NCBI GenBank assembly: GCA_000733355.1
Contig: JNVV01000002.1
Location: 607,626 to 671,625, forward strand
Origin: Falciphora oryzae
Taxonomy: Eukaryota > Ascomycota > Sordariomycetes > Magnaporthales > Magnaporthaceae
Length of the DNA: 64,000 nucleotides
Direction: 5' to 3'
Within the stretch, counting starts at the first letter, position 1. Each line of letters begins with the position of its first letter. Shown piece by piece: positions 10,823 through 21,833 of the stretch. The position numbers and the translations under genes were made by a program. The notes below the pieces were generated by a model that was given only the letters and a program-made list of their open reading frames with translations, had not been told where the DNA came from and did no database searches.

Positions 10823-12772
10823 ATGTCTCAACACGGTGTTGCTCGAAGTAGCGACCTGGATGACGGGGACTCGAACTATCACACCGCTACCGAGGATGGC
10901 CAGGCAGAGGACGAGGATGAGTCATGGGGAAGAGAGGCCAGTGATGAGGATGACGATGATGATGACTACAATGAAGCAAACAACGGCGAGGAGGACCAGC
11001 CGGATCTGGACGACGACGACGATGACGAAGGCGGCCAGGCATTTGTGGTGCAGATCGGAGGCCGGACACTGCCCTTGACACTACGTCAGCTGCAGTCCCT
11101 GATTGCCATGAACAATGTCGTCCACACAGCTGAGCTGGACGGCCTTATCGGGCGCCTACGCCGGAGGCAGCGGACCCCGCCGGATCCGAACCGCTTTCCG
11201 AAAGTACCTAGTGATGAGGGCTCCAAACTCATGAACTCGGGTGTTTTCGGTTCCACCGGCCTGGCAGTCTCCCCGAACGTGCCGGCTCCCAAGGAGCTGG
11301 CCCGCCGCATCCTCGACCGCGAGCTGGGCCTCGGCGACCCCCGGAGTCGGCGCCTGAACCAGGACTTGATGGTCCAGAGCATGATCCCGTCGACCGAGGC
11401 CGACATGGTCATCCGCTACCAGGCCCCCGTATATTCGGGCCAGTTCTCCGACGACGGCAACTTCTTCTTCGCCGTCGGCAAGGACTTCAGGGTCCGCATG
11501 TACGACACCTCGAACCCCTACGACTGGCGCTACTACAAGACGGCCATATTTCCCTTTGGCCAGTGGACCCTCTCGGACGCCTCGCTGAGCCCGGACAACC
11601 GCTGGCTGGCCATCACGTCGCTGCTGCCCCACGTCTGCCTGGCGCCGACGGACCCCAACGACACGGGCGACCCTTACGTCCTCGATCTTTCCGAGTCGGG
11701 GGGCACGGGCCGCCAGGCGGGGCCCTTCCACCGCGGCCACGGGCACTTTGGCATCTTCTCGGTCCGCTATTCGGGCGACGGCCGCGAGCTGGTGGCGGGC
11801 ACCAACGAGAAGTCCATCATCGTCTACGACATCGAGTCGCGCCGGGTGCTGCACCGCGTCGAGGGACACCAGGACGACGTCAACGCCGTCTGCTTCGCCG
11901 ACAAGTCGTCCCCGCACATCCTCTACTCCGGCTCCGACGACTGCACCATCAAGGTCTGGGACCGGCGCAGCATGGGCGACGGGCGGGCCGCGGGCGCCTT
12001 TGTCGGCCACGTCAACGGCCTGACGTACGTCGACAGTAAAGGGGACGGCCGCTACATCCTGTCCAACGGCAAGGACCACTGCGTCAAGCTCTGGGACCTG
12101 CGCGCCGTCGTGAGCTCGCCCGACTTCGACCGCCTCGACCCGACGCAGCACACGCGCCACCGCGTCATCGACTACCGCTGGGAGCCCTTTTCCGACGAGG
12201 ACTGGTTCCGCCACCCAGACGACAACTCGGTCGTCACCTTTAGGGGCCACAAGGTCTCGCGCACCCTCATCCGCTGTCACTTCTCGCCCCCCGGGAGCAC
12301 CAACTCGCGCTACGTCTACTCGGGGAGCTACGACGGCAAGGTATACGTCTGGAACCTCGACGCCACCCTGGCCGCCACCATCGACGTCGCAGCCGAGAGC
12401 AAGCGTCTGTTTCGAAAGTCCAGAGGCCCCGACTACCGATATCCCCTCCACCGCCAGATGTCGCCCTTTGTCAGGGAGGCTTTCTGGCACCCCAATGCGC
12501 CAGTCATGGTTGGTACGTCAATATCTTTTGATATACAGTTGCTCCTGAAAAAAAAAAAAAAAAATACTAACTTTGATGAACTAAAAGCCTCCGTCTGGGC
12601 GGCCGATGATACTGGCTTCTGCAGTGTGCACTCGTGGAACGAGGCACCTGACGACGATGACGATCCGAAAATGGGCAGGATCCTCAACGACAAGCTGGTG
12701 CCGACGCCGCTCCCGGCCGGCGGCGGTGAGGATTCCGACGATGAGTCGGATTACGAAACTTTCAGCTGGTGA
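10823..12772 (+). CDS. DCAF11/LEC14B-type WD40 repeat protein
   Basis: Exons 10823..12512 and 12588..12772; 624 residues. The acidic N-terminus has several Asp/Glu runs. From about residue 195 a seven-bladed beta-propeller follows, with blades such as IIVYDIESRRVLHRVEGH, SGSDDCTIKVWDRR and DHCVKLWDLR. The WDRR ending is the WDxR signature that docks to DDB1, and the DWRYYKTAIFPFGQWTLSDA block is typical of DCAF11/WDR23. The tail is acidic again (DSDDESDYETFSW). Family role: substrate receptor of a CUL4-DDB1 ubiquitin ligase. The intron is 75 nt, a multiple of three, carries an A17 run and no in-frame stop, so a retained form would still be translatable. The branch-like TACTAAC lies just before the acceptor. 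Confidence 0.82.
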   Translation: MSQHGVARSSDLDDGDSNYHTATEDGQAEDEDESWGREASDEDDDDDDYNEANNGEEDQPDLDDDDDDEGGQAFVVQIGGRTLPLTLRQLQSLIAMNNVVHTAELDGLIGRLRRRQRTPPDPNRFPKVPSDEGSKLMNSGVFGSTGLAVSPNVPAPKELARRILDRELGLGDPRSRRLNQDLMVQSMIPSTEADMVIRYQAPVYSGQFSDDGNFFFAVGKDFRVRMYDTSNPYDWRYYKTAIFPFGQWTLSDASLSPDNRWLAITSLLPHVCLAPTDPNDTGDPYVLDLSESGGTGRQAGPFHRGHGHFGIFSVRYSGDGRELVAGTNEKSIIVYDIESRRVLHRVEGHQDDVNAVCFADKSSPHILYSGSDDCTIKVWDRRSMGDGRAAGAFVGHVNGLTYVDSKGDGRYILSNGKDHCVKLWDLRAVVSSPDFDRLDPTQHTRHRVIDYRWEPFSDEDWFRHPDDNSVVTFRGHKVSRTLIRCHFSPPGSTNSRYVYSGSYDGKVYVWNLDATLAATIDVAAESKRLFRKSRGPDYRYPLHRQMSPFVREAFWHPNAPVMVGTSISFDIQLLLKKKKKNTNFDELKASVWAADDTGFCSVHSWNEAPDDDDDPKMGRILNDKLVPTPLPAGGGEDSDDESDYETFSW

Positions 12773-13236
12773 TATCCGCGGCGTGGGGGAGGAGAGGGAT
12801 TTCGTGGTTGAAGGAGTTCTCGGCGTTGTTGGAATTCAGAGTCACATGGGCCCGGGGTAGCCCTTCCAAGGCGAAAATATATTACAACAGCCAGGTATCA
12901 AATTCACCGCGCTCGTGACCAACTGTCATTCTCGGCGTCCCGTAGGGTTGACTTGTCATACGCTTTTCATCGTACGAGCAAGGCAGCCACCGAATCATCC
13001 CTGATGCCTTCACCTAGCCATGAGCTAGGCGGTCCGGGCCTGACAGTCTTGAAGCCAGCTTTAACTTTCCCTCCCCTGAACGCCTAATGCTGTGTGACTT
13101 GTCATTTGATGTGGCAAAAAGCCTAGAATCCAGTCCATATTTGCGAATGACCGCTCGGAGTATTATGGCCAGAAATCCTCAACCGATCCTCCGCTCCCAT
13201 CTCTCTAACACGCGCTCGCCAAGGGTTCGTCGATGT
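12773..13236. other. Convergent 3' region, WD40 gene / sec61 gamma
   Basis: 464 nt between convergent stop codons, holding both 3' UTRs. No additional gene is visible. Confidence 0.55.
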
Positions 13237-13608
13237 TTATGCGCCGCCGACGAGGATGTTGTTCAAAGGGATGTGGACTATTGGATCGAGGGCAATTGGT
13301 GTCAGTCTTGATCTCCCAAAGCAGGATAGCCACGGGCGCAATGTGCAATGAGTCCAGGCGGGGGCGCATACTCAGTTTGACCACGTATCCGACAGCGCCC
13401 ATGACCAGGAAGCCGACGCCGACGGCCTGGCAGATCTTGAGGAACTCCTTGCGGTCGGCTGTTTTACGGAATGGGAATGTTAGTGGTCGCGGCCGAGAGA
13501 GGACAGGGCGCATGTGGACTGACGCTTCTGGCTCCTGTTGATGAACTGGAGCCCGTCCTTGAGGAATTCCCTGGGGACGTCGAGGATCTCCTGAATCTGG
13601 TCCGACAT
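13237..13608 (-). CDS. sss1: Sec61 gamma / Sss1 translocon subunit
   Basis: Exons 13608..13524, 13458..13372 and 13277..13237; 70 residues, exactly the family size. It begins MSDQIQEILDVPREFLKDG, continues QFINRSQKPDRKEFLKICQ, then the single membrane span VGVGFLVMGAVGYVVKL, and ends IHIPLNNILVGGA. Each junction restores a conserved codon (K|P, L|I). Family role: small tail-anchored subunit that clamps Sec61 alpha in the ER protein-conducting channel. The gene is too short and too intron-split to appear as one open frame. Confidence 0.97.
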
Positions 13609-15169
13609 GTTTGCTTTTTATGAAAAGGGGTTGTGCGCGCGCGTGCGTAACTAGGAAAAGTCGAAGATTGTTTTGTCGTCGTCGGTGCGATGTTCGTCGC
13701 GTGGGTTTATGTCGAGGGGTGTATGGAAAGGGGATATGATGGAGTTTGGAGATTCCGTTGCTTAAATCGCCGTCGGTCGTCTTTGCGCGCTCAATGCCAC
13801 ATCGCCTCAAATTGACAGTCGAGCTGGCACATCGCATCCCGCACCCCGGGTTAGGGGGTCCACAAAAAAAACCACCCAAGGGGCTTTCTTTGGCTCAACG
13901 TGAGGCGCGGGCGGTACCTTCAGAATTCCGCGGGGATTCTGGAAGCTCTAACGTAACCACACTATAGAAAATACTAATCCGCGTTAGCGAGGTGCGTACC
14001 ACCTGGTGGGCTTGCGATGTACTGCGGTCCAATCAGGCGGCCACCCCTGGTTCGAGGGCGCGGGAAGGGGCAACATGCATGCCTGAGCTCCAGCCTCGAC
14101 TCCCCGTGCAGGCCCAGCCCAGAGTCGCGCGGCAGCTCCGATTTTCTTTTCCCCCGTCCCATTATTTTCGTCGTTTTGGCGTCAAACCCGGTTTGTTCCA
14201 TCTCCAACCAAAGGCTTTGGACTCTTCTTCTTTCTTTCTTCCTCTCTTCCCTCCCATCGCCTCATCTTGTTCGTGGCAAGATCTCGTGGGACTTTTTCTT
14301 CTCTCCTTTTTTGTATTTGATTGTGCAAGGGAAGCTTCGTTGATTGCTCTTCGTTCCGCCGAAAGCCTCGCGACTCGGGGCGTCGACTCCATTCCAACCC
14401 CCCACCGGGCATTCGACGGCATTCGGTCGGCTTTTCCTCGTTCGTTCTCCCGCGACGCCAAACCCGACCCGATTGTTTCGTTCGGACCGTGGTGATAATC
14501 TTCCTGCCGCGTGGGAAGCCGTTGTTGGTGATAACGCAGGCAGTTGGAGAGAGGGACAAAAAGTCGTCGGTCGTGTCTGCTGCCTCTCCTCGAGAGCTGC
14601 TGTACTTTCGATAAAAGAAGCCTGTACTTGGACTGCTCAGCACCCTATTGAGGGGAAGCAGAAGAAGAGAGCAGAAGCAGAAAGAGGAATCAAGACCGCA
14701 AGCACAGAGCTTCGTCTTCGCGTGCGCGGACCGTCTTGGTTGAGAAGAATCTCTCCAGGATTCGAGTACCTAAGGCAAAAGAGCCACTTTGTTTCGAGAT
14801 CAAGGAGTGTACGTACGTATGGTCAAGCTTGCGATTTTCTTTGTCTGTCTTCTACTTCCTCTGTTTCCTGTCTTTTGATTCGCTCCCTTATTACTTGCCA
14901 GACCCTGGTCTGGTTTTCGCAAGGACCTTTTTTCTTCCTCTCTTAGTTCTCCCTCACTTCGGGCTCGAGGCCTTCTCACTTCCCCACTACTTGTTCTCAG
15001 TTACTGATCTCGCGTTCGGGGACCGCAGCAGACACGCGCCTGTACATCCTCATCTCATAACTAGCAATCTATTTGCCCTGAATTCCCCCAGAAGGACTCT
15101 CGAGTCCTCGTGGTCAGCTTTTCGGCGACTTGATCTGCTGCTTTAGCTCCGTGCTCAGGATACGCCAAA
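13609..15169. other. Divergent intergenic region with long pyrimidine-rich leader
   Basis: 1561 nt between the divergent start codons of sec61 gamma and the CFIm68-like gene. From about 14150 to 15160 the + strand is rich in TTC/CTT/CCT runs, as in long fungal 5' leaders, so the CFIm68-like transcript probably starts far upstream and may carry a leader intron. I could not define its ends. No protein gene is supported. Confidence 0.5.
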
Positions 15170-16643
15170 ATGGCCGAGGAGGAGTTTGAGATTGATATCT
15201 ACGGCGATGCCAACCCGGACCAGGGCGACAACAAGGAGGAGCAGGCCTACGAAGGCGGCGACGCCAACGGCCACGATCAGTACCATGACGACCAGCAGCA
15301 CAAAGACGGCGCGGCCGAGGGCGAAGACCACAACCGTAGTGGCACGCACGAGTCCTCGGCCACGCCCCTCGCAACCCCCGCCCCAACCCATGGGGTCAAG
15401 CGTAAGGAAGGTTCGGATGACAGGCCGATCGATCCAGGCGCCACTTCGGCAATCATGATCTCGGATCTTAACTGGTGGACCACTGACGATGATATCCGAG
15501 GCTGGATCCGCGACGCCGGCTGCGAGGGTGAGCTAAAGGACATTACGTTTAGCGAACACAAAGTCAATGGCAAAAGCAAAGGGTACGTATCTAGCAGACT
15601 CTGGTTACTGCGGGGTACTATCATGTTACTATTCTGAGGGACATCTGGCGCTAACCTGCCCGACTTCTGACGAAATAGTCAAGTTTACATCGAGCTCAAG
15701 TCTCAGCAGGCGGCCACGGCCGTCAAACACCGTGTTGAGTCACAGGGTGAGGATGGCAACGCGCAAGCCAAGAAGCACACCGTCTTGTACTCGGCGCCCA
15801 CAGTCAACCCGTTCCGCACGCTCCCCAAGGATCAGCCGCGGGCCGGTAAGGACGGCCAGAACCGGACACCTTCGGGCCCTGGCTACAACGACCGCAACAA
15901 CATGGGTAATAACAACTACGGTGGTGGCTACCGGGGCGGTCGCGGCGGCTACAACAACATGCGCGGCGGCGGCATGGGCAACAACCAGGGCGGCAGTGGT
16001 TTCCAGAACCGCGGCTTTAGCAACAACAACGCCTATAACAACAATGGCAACATGGGCGGCGGTGGCGGCTTCGGCAACAACCCCATGGGCGGCAACTTCG
16101 GTGGCGGCGGCGGCGGCCCCAACAACTTTGGTGGCGGCCCTGGCGGCTTCCGTGGTGGCGGCATGATGGGTGGTGGCGGCATGCGGGGTGGTGGCATGCG
16201 CGGCGGCCGTGGCGGCGGTATGGGTGGCATGATGGGCGGCGGCATGAATCCCATGGGCAACATGGGAGGCATGGGCGGAATGGGCAACATGGGTGGCATG
16301 GGTGGCATGGGCAACATGGGCGGCCCTATGGGTGGCAACATGGGTGGTGGGATGGGAGGAATGGGTATGATGGGCGGCGGCATGCCTGGTAAGTCACCCT
16401 CCTTGGGCATCTTTCTCACCTTGCGATCACACCCCCCTTGCCTCGACAACACTCCGCCAGCGCACTGTCCCGGAGTAAGTCAACTCAGATCTAACCGTGT
16501 CTACTTCTTTAGGCTTCCAAGGCATGCAGCCCCAGTTCAACCCCGCCTTCTTCGGAGGCGGCGGAGGTGGCGGCGGCAACCAGTCAGGCGGCAACAGCGA
16601 GTGGCAGAACCCACACGGCGCCAAACGTCCCCGGCCGGAGTAG
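15170..16643 (+). CDS. CFIm68/CPSF6-like RRM protein with Gly/Asn/Met-rich tail
   Basis: Exons 15170..15582, 15679..16388 and 16513..16643; 417 residues. An acidic N-terminus is followed by one RRM (about 100-185). It opens [17 protein letters not shown], close to the GNLTWWTTDEDL start of human CPSF6, with RNP1-like GKSKGQVYIEL rebuilt across intron 1. After [11 protein letters not shown] the protein becomes a long Gly/Asn/Met-rich low-complexity tail with GGM-type repeats, ending in a basic KRPRPE. Family role: cleavage factor Im large subunit, which binds UGUA-type RNA and influences poly(A)-site choice. The UAG stop at 16641 is followed by 43 in-frame codons with coding-like composition up to a second UAG at 16773-16775; see findings. 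Confidence 0.8.
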
Positions 16644-16775
16644 GGACCCGGCTTCAAATCGGCGGACATGGCCCGCAACAACGCCGCCCCTGGCTTCTCG
16701 GACCGCGATCGCAACATGCCGGCCGGTAACACGGCGGGCCCTTACGGCATGCCCCCGAGGCCTCACAACCGTTAG

Positions 16776-18083
16776 CTGGGGCACTGTTGCAGCTTCTGCG
16801 GTTTGCCACGACGCCTCTTGGTCACGCCTGGATTCTGGTTGGGAAACGTGAACGGGATTCCAGAACGACCGTTTGCAAGGCCCCTCGTCATAACTATCAG
16901 GCTCACAGGCCGGCGGGCGGTTGTGCTTTGGAGGTGCTCTATAAGTCCCTACCAGCCAAACCGCCCTTCAGAGAGGTCAGAGAGACTCGACCAGCGGCAC
17001 AACATGCACGCACGCACCCACTTTCTTTTCCTCCGACCCGGGATACCACAACGAATCTCTGCCGGTCTTTAACGCCAATACATAATGCAAAGCCCCAATC
17101 GAGATGAGAAAAACAAAACAAAAAGAAAAAAAAACGCATCTGGACTGGCAGTGGGGGTTTCGAACGGGTCTGGCGGACTACAAACCCTGACTTTACTACA
17201 AAACCAGGATTTGAGGAGCCGTGTATGCGTAGGAGACTCTTTTGGGGGATTTCCTTCACATTTTTTTTTTCTTGTTTTATCTGTCTCCGTTCCCTGTGGC
17301 AAGATTGGGCACGTCAGGTTGAGATGGCTGTCTGCTACCCTTTTGCCTGTCTTTTTCACACTCTTCTTTTCTCTCTACACGTCTCTTTTCTGCGTACTCT
17401 AGCCCATGGTGGGCTCAACTAGATCGTTAACACCAGTCGGTTTTTTTTTTTGTCTTCTTTTTTGCCTTCTTCTAGCTTGTTCTTGCTCTACTGTATACGA
17501 TATTACACCAACCTTTGACTGGAGAATGGAGAAACCGCGGGGATCGTTTTTTTTTTTTTTTTTTTCTGATTATTCAACAAAAAAGAAAAACCCTTGGAAT
17601 GGGAGAGATGGCCTGGCGTTTTAACCCGTCTTTTTCTTTTTTCGTTGCGAGGAGTCTTGATAAAGTGATTGATTGATCTGTTGGGTGTTCTTCTGTACCT
17701 CTTTTTTAATACTGTGTGATACTATGATAACGGCCCCTTGACTTTACGAGCTTGCTTGTTTGACGTTGCTTTTGGCGCGCTCTTCGTTCCCCCGGAGCCT
17801 GATGTCAGGGCTGGGGCAGAGACTTGTTTACCTCTGGCATTATAGTCATCCGTAACGGATTTTACGTATATGTTGTTTTGGTGATAATCAGGGCTGTATT
17901 TTTTAAGCCGCAACCGCCCAGGGGCTCACAAGAGTGAAGGTCGTGTATTCTGGATACGGAGACGTCGTATGTAAGATGAAAGCATGTGATTGTATGTACG
18001 ACGGTCATGAAATGTAAAGGACGAGCCCTTTGAAGATTGTATTTCATTTATTATTCATTTATACATCTACCCTCCACTAAATA
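16776..18083. other. Long T-rich 3' region, CFIm68-like / SET gene
   Basis: About 1.3 kb between convergent genes. It is rich in T tracts on the + strand, including T19 at 17547-17565 and several runs of 9-10 T, fitting a long 3' UTR and polyadenylation region. No gene is supported. Confidence 0.5.
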
Positions 18084-19432
18084 TCACCTGTTATCCAACT
18101 CGGCATCCAGGCGCTGTATGGCCGCCTCGAGGAGCCCGTCGATCTGCCGCCACCTCGTGACGAGCAGCCCGCGCTGCGCCGCGCTCCCGACGGCGGCCAT
18201 GCCGTCCCCCTCAAGCGATGCTACACGCTTCTGCACGACGCGCCGGTGCTTAGACAACAGGCCGAGTAGTAGCCGGTCCGCCTTTTCCTGCTGCCGCTCG
18301 GCCGCGCGCCCGCCGCCACCGTCGCCGCCGTCGACAAAGGCCTCCCACGCGGCGGTCGAGGACGGCGGGCAGGCCAGCAGGCGTAGGGCGACCTCGGTGC
18401 GGTAGCACACGGTCTGGCGGTCGAGCATGTAGTTGCCCAGGAAGTCGCGCTCTTCCAACAGGTCGCGCTGGCGGGCCGATAGCTTTGGCAATATGACGTC
18501 GTCGAGGCAGACCTCGTCGAACTTGTTGCTGTCGTCGAGGACGAAGCCGTACTCGGCCAGCAGAAAGTCGTTGTTGTGGTTGCCGTAGCAGATGGAGAGC
18601 TCGGCCCCGGGCTCGTGGGCGCCGCTGCTGCGGATGGTGAAGTCGTCGTCGCCAAAGGCCACGGGGCAGCCGTCGCGGTCGGCGTGGTTGAACAGGTCCG
18701 CGACGGGCTGCAGGACCATGCGGTCCTCGCGGGGCAGCTTGGCGGTGCGCGGGTCGACGTAGTAGAAGGTGCGCGTGTTGGCCAGGAGCCAGGCGTACCT
18801 GTACCGGGCCTCGTCCAGGGGCTGCGTCTCCGGTAGGGAATCCTGTTGCTTGGTGTCGGCGGGAGAGCTGGGGATGGGCGTGGCGGGCGCGACGGTGGCG
18901 GGCCGGGGCAGCACGAAGCCCGCAGAGGAGACGGCGTCCCAGTCGCGGGCGAACTTTGCCTTTTGCTTGCGCAGCAGCTCGGCGGCGCGGCAGGGGAGCA
19001 GGCCCTGCAGCTCCGGGGGCCAGCAGAAGGGCATGGCCTCGACGTCGTCCGGGCTGGGCAGCACGGCGTTCCACTCATCGTACCGCCCGGACGCGTCCAG
19101 GGCCAGGTCGGCGGCCAGGAGGCCGTGGACGCTGATGGTGCGCGGCAGCTTGCGCGAGATCTCCTTGGGCACGGTGAACTTTGTCCGGAGCGCCGTGGTG
19201 GGCACCCGGAGGAGGAGCTCATCTTGCTGTTGGTGGTTTGGAGATTGAGTTAGCGGCTTGGATGTACTGCTTTAGGGAGGTTTTGCTTTTCACAAAAATA
19301 TTTCAAATGTACCTTTAGTTTCCTGGTGGCGATGATTCCTATGCCCCGGCCGGGGATGCGGTCGGGGCGGATGCCCCTGAGTTCTATGCCTTGTGCCTCT
19401 GCCCACTGCAGCAGCAGCTCGTGGGCCTCCAT
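18084..19432 (-). CDS. SET-domain protein lysine methyltransferase (Rkm/SETD6-like)
   Basis: Exons 19432..19313 and 19226..18084; 420 residues. The SET domain starts at once: IPGRGIGIIATRKLK then QDELLLRVP after the intron. It is split by a long helical insert, as in Rkm/RuBisCO-methyltransferase-like SET proteins. The catalytic half carries VADLFNHADRDGC (about 215-227) and AELSICYGNHNNDFLLAEYGF (about 248-268), which hold the AdoMet and lysine-channel residues. A helical C-terminal region follows, as in the RuBisCO LSMT substrate-binding domain. Likely substrates are ribosomal or other non-histone proteins; the exact one cannot be read from sequence. A Pro/Thr-rich insert near residues 140-165 looks disordered. 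Confidence 0.82.
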
Positions 19433-19978
19433 AGTTTGCTGGCGTTTGCCTGCGGCCTCAAAGACCAGGCAGTGGTTTATACGTATATCGGCCTTGTTAT
19501 TGGGCGAGCCTGATGAACCTGAGGATGGGCCTTGGCACTTTTTCAGTCCTTCTTAGGATTGCAAGCAGATGCGGAGCCGGATCTTTGGCTTGGTTTCATC
19601 TTGGATAAGCCGGACTGACAGGTTGTCAAGCCGTGACTCACTCTTCAACCCGGTCCTGCACGCTCGTCTCCCCTGGCGACATGCCGGCGTCGCTCGGAGG
19701 GCGGGAAAGAAATCACGGAGAAAGCCCAAGAGACGGGGGTGTGTTCTTGGCACTGTGCACGGCTGTGACCCACTTTCCCGATGTGGGTCTTTCAGGCCTC
19801 CCCTGACGCTGTCTCGGCGATCGAATTCGAGATCAATTCAAGTGGCGCGGGTTATCGGACCACTGAAAAAACCACTGGCGAGAGAAAGGGCGTGGGAAGG
19901 ATAACTAGCACAGCCTTTTACAGTTTGCACTCGACGATGGCTCTGCCGTCTATTTTGTCCGAGTGAGCAGCCGCAAAG
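19433..19978. other. Divergent promoter region, SET gene / coq4
   Basis: 546 nt between divergent start codons, so both promoters lie here. I see no recognisable regulatory motif or extra gene. Confidence 0.5.
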
Positions 19979-20985
19979 ATGAACGTCTCGCCAGTCTGCA
20001 GCAGCCTAAAGTCCCTTGCTCGAGGCCATGGCTGGCAGAGGCTTGCTCTTGTCGCATTCCCAGGCACCCCGGACGCCGGCCGCCGACAGAACTTCTCCGT
20101 CCTGAATCGGCCGCCGCCCAACTACCCCGGCCATGTTCCGCTCACCCGCCTCGAGCGAGCCGGGCTTGCAATCGGCTCCGGACTGTGGTCGATCATTGAC
20201 CCAAGGCGAGGAGGTGGGCTTACAATCATCATGGCGTCGCAACCCTTCTCCTCTCCCCGATTGCTAAAACCGAACCCTGTCCGACCACCTCCCCAGACCT
20301 GATTGCCGCCTTCGCCGAGGCGACAGCAACCCCCTACTTCGTGCCGCGCCTGCGCGACGCCATGCTCTCGCACCCGACCGGCCGCCGCATCCTCCGCGAC
20401 CGCCCGCGCATCACCTCGGCCTCGCTCGACCTGCCGCACCTGCGCGCCCTGCCCGAGGGCACCGTGGGGCGCACCTACGTCGAGTGGCTGGACCGCGAGG
20501 GGGTGACCCCGGACACGCGCGCGGGAGTGCGCTACGTCGACGACGAGGAGTGCGCCTACGTGCTGCAGCGCTACCGCGAGTGCCACGACTTCTACCACGC
20601 CCTGACCGGCCTGCCCGTCGTGCGCGAGGGCGAGGTCGCCCTCAAGGCGTTCGAGTTCTGCAACACCCTGCTGCCAATGACGGGCCTCGCGACCTTGGCC
20701 GCCTTCACCCTGAAGCCCGGCGAGCGCAGGAGGTTCGCGAGCACGTACCTGCCCTGGGCGGTGCGCAACGGCCTGCGCTCGGTCGACGTCATCAACGTCT
20801 ACTGGGAGGAGGTGCTCGAAAAGGACGTCGTCGACCTGCGCCGCGAGCTGGGCGTCGAGGCGCCCCCGGACATGCGGAACGCGCGCAAGCGGGAGAGGGA
20901 GGAGAGGCGCAGGCGGAAGCAGATGGCTGAAGCGGCCCCCATATCACCAACAACTCCATCCCCGGCGTCAAGTCCGGTCGTATGA
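19979..20985 (+). CDS. coq4: COQ4, ubiquinone biosynthesis protein (mitochondrial)
   Basis: Exons 19979..20213 and 20297..20985; 307 residues. A short basic presequence precedes [18 protein letters not shown], and splicing G|AC gives [16 protein letters not shown]. The family metal motif HDxxHx(11)E is present as [10 protein letters not shown] and the following Glu in [11 protein letters not shown] (about 173-190). The tail is rich in Arg/Lys and longer than yeast Coq4. Family role: inner-membrane-associated Zn protein that organises the CoQ synthome and takes part in C1 decarboxylation/hydroxylation of coenzyme Q precursors. Start context CAAAGATGA is acceptable and no other in-frame ATG lies before the presequence. 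Confidence 0.95.
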
Positions 20986-21190
20986 TCACGACTAGGAGGC
21001 AGGAAGAGAGCGCTGTAACCGAAGACGAAGGAAAAAGATTAATGTTGTACATTACTGTAAACTCATGTTCAAGGGAACACCCATTCTGGGTTGATATCTC
21101 ATCTGGCCCATGGCGCATCGACAGGAGGGGAATCTTGGGCGAGGAACAAAAAAAAATAGAAAATGAAACTCGGCCAGAACCATTCCCACT

Positions 21191-21833
21191 TCACAGGTCC
21201 AATAGGTCGTCGTCGTCCTCGTCGGCCCAGCCCTTGCGTCTGCTGACGACGATCTTCTCCTCTTCCTGCTTGTCGGAGACGGCGTTGAGCAGCTCCTTGA
21301 GCTGATCCTCAGTGACCTTCTGGCGCAGCTGGCCGGATTGCGCCATCATGATCAGCCGGTTCTCCACCTCAGTCGCCCGCGATTCCTTGACGAGTCGGAT
21401 GCGCCCGAGCCGGTCCATGGCCTCCGGGTGCAGGATCTGGTTCAGGATGCTGTTGCGGGCCTCGGCTATGTGTGCCGGGGGTTAGTTGAGATATGGAGGG
21501 AGGGAACGTGGCATGACTGTAGTCTTAAGACCTGATGACTTATTTACCTTCTTGGTGTCTGCAGCGAGAAAACAAAAAAGTGAACTGTTGTTAGCCCCTG
21601 TCCATGTTTGGATACGTTTGATATCTTTAAAGGCGCATCACTCACTTCCTCTGCTCGGCTTGTTGGGCCTGGCCGCCGCCGCCGCCAGCCTTGTTGCCTG
21701 CCCCACTTTGAGCCTTGAGCTGCTCGAGGCGAGCTTTGCGGATCTTGGGGTTGGATGGTCAGCTAGGAGTCGTCACGCAATCGAACAAAGGATGCATGCA
21801 AAAACTGACCTGCTCCAGGTCTGCGTCCTCCAT
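21191..21833 (-). CDS. PDCD5 homologue with an 11-nt microexon
   Basis: Exons 21833..21810, 21743..21646, 21558..21548 and 21465..21191; 135 residues, the usual family size. It begins MEDADLEQIRKARLEQLK, followed by a Gly/Gln linker. The third exon is only 11 nt. Joining it gives QRKHQEAEARNSILNQIL, which matches the conserved KHREAEMRNSIL core of human PDCD5, whereas skipping it breaks the frame. The three-helix core continues with RLGRIRLVKESRATEVENRL and the acidic tail ends DEDDDDLLDL. Family knowledge: DNA-binding, prefoldin/chaperonin-associated protein linked to cell death in animals; the fungal role is poorly known. It converges on coq4 with 205 nt between stops. Confidence 0.93.

Noticed and set aside
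11156..12490. Long open frame (444 codons) antisense to the DCAF-like gene
   Set aside because: Val/Ala/Arg/Gly-rich text expected opposite a gene with GC-rich third positions; no domain and no splice structure.
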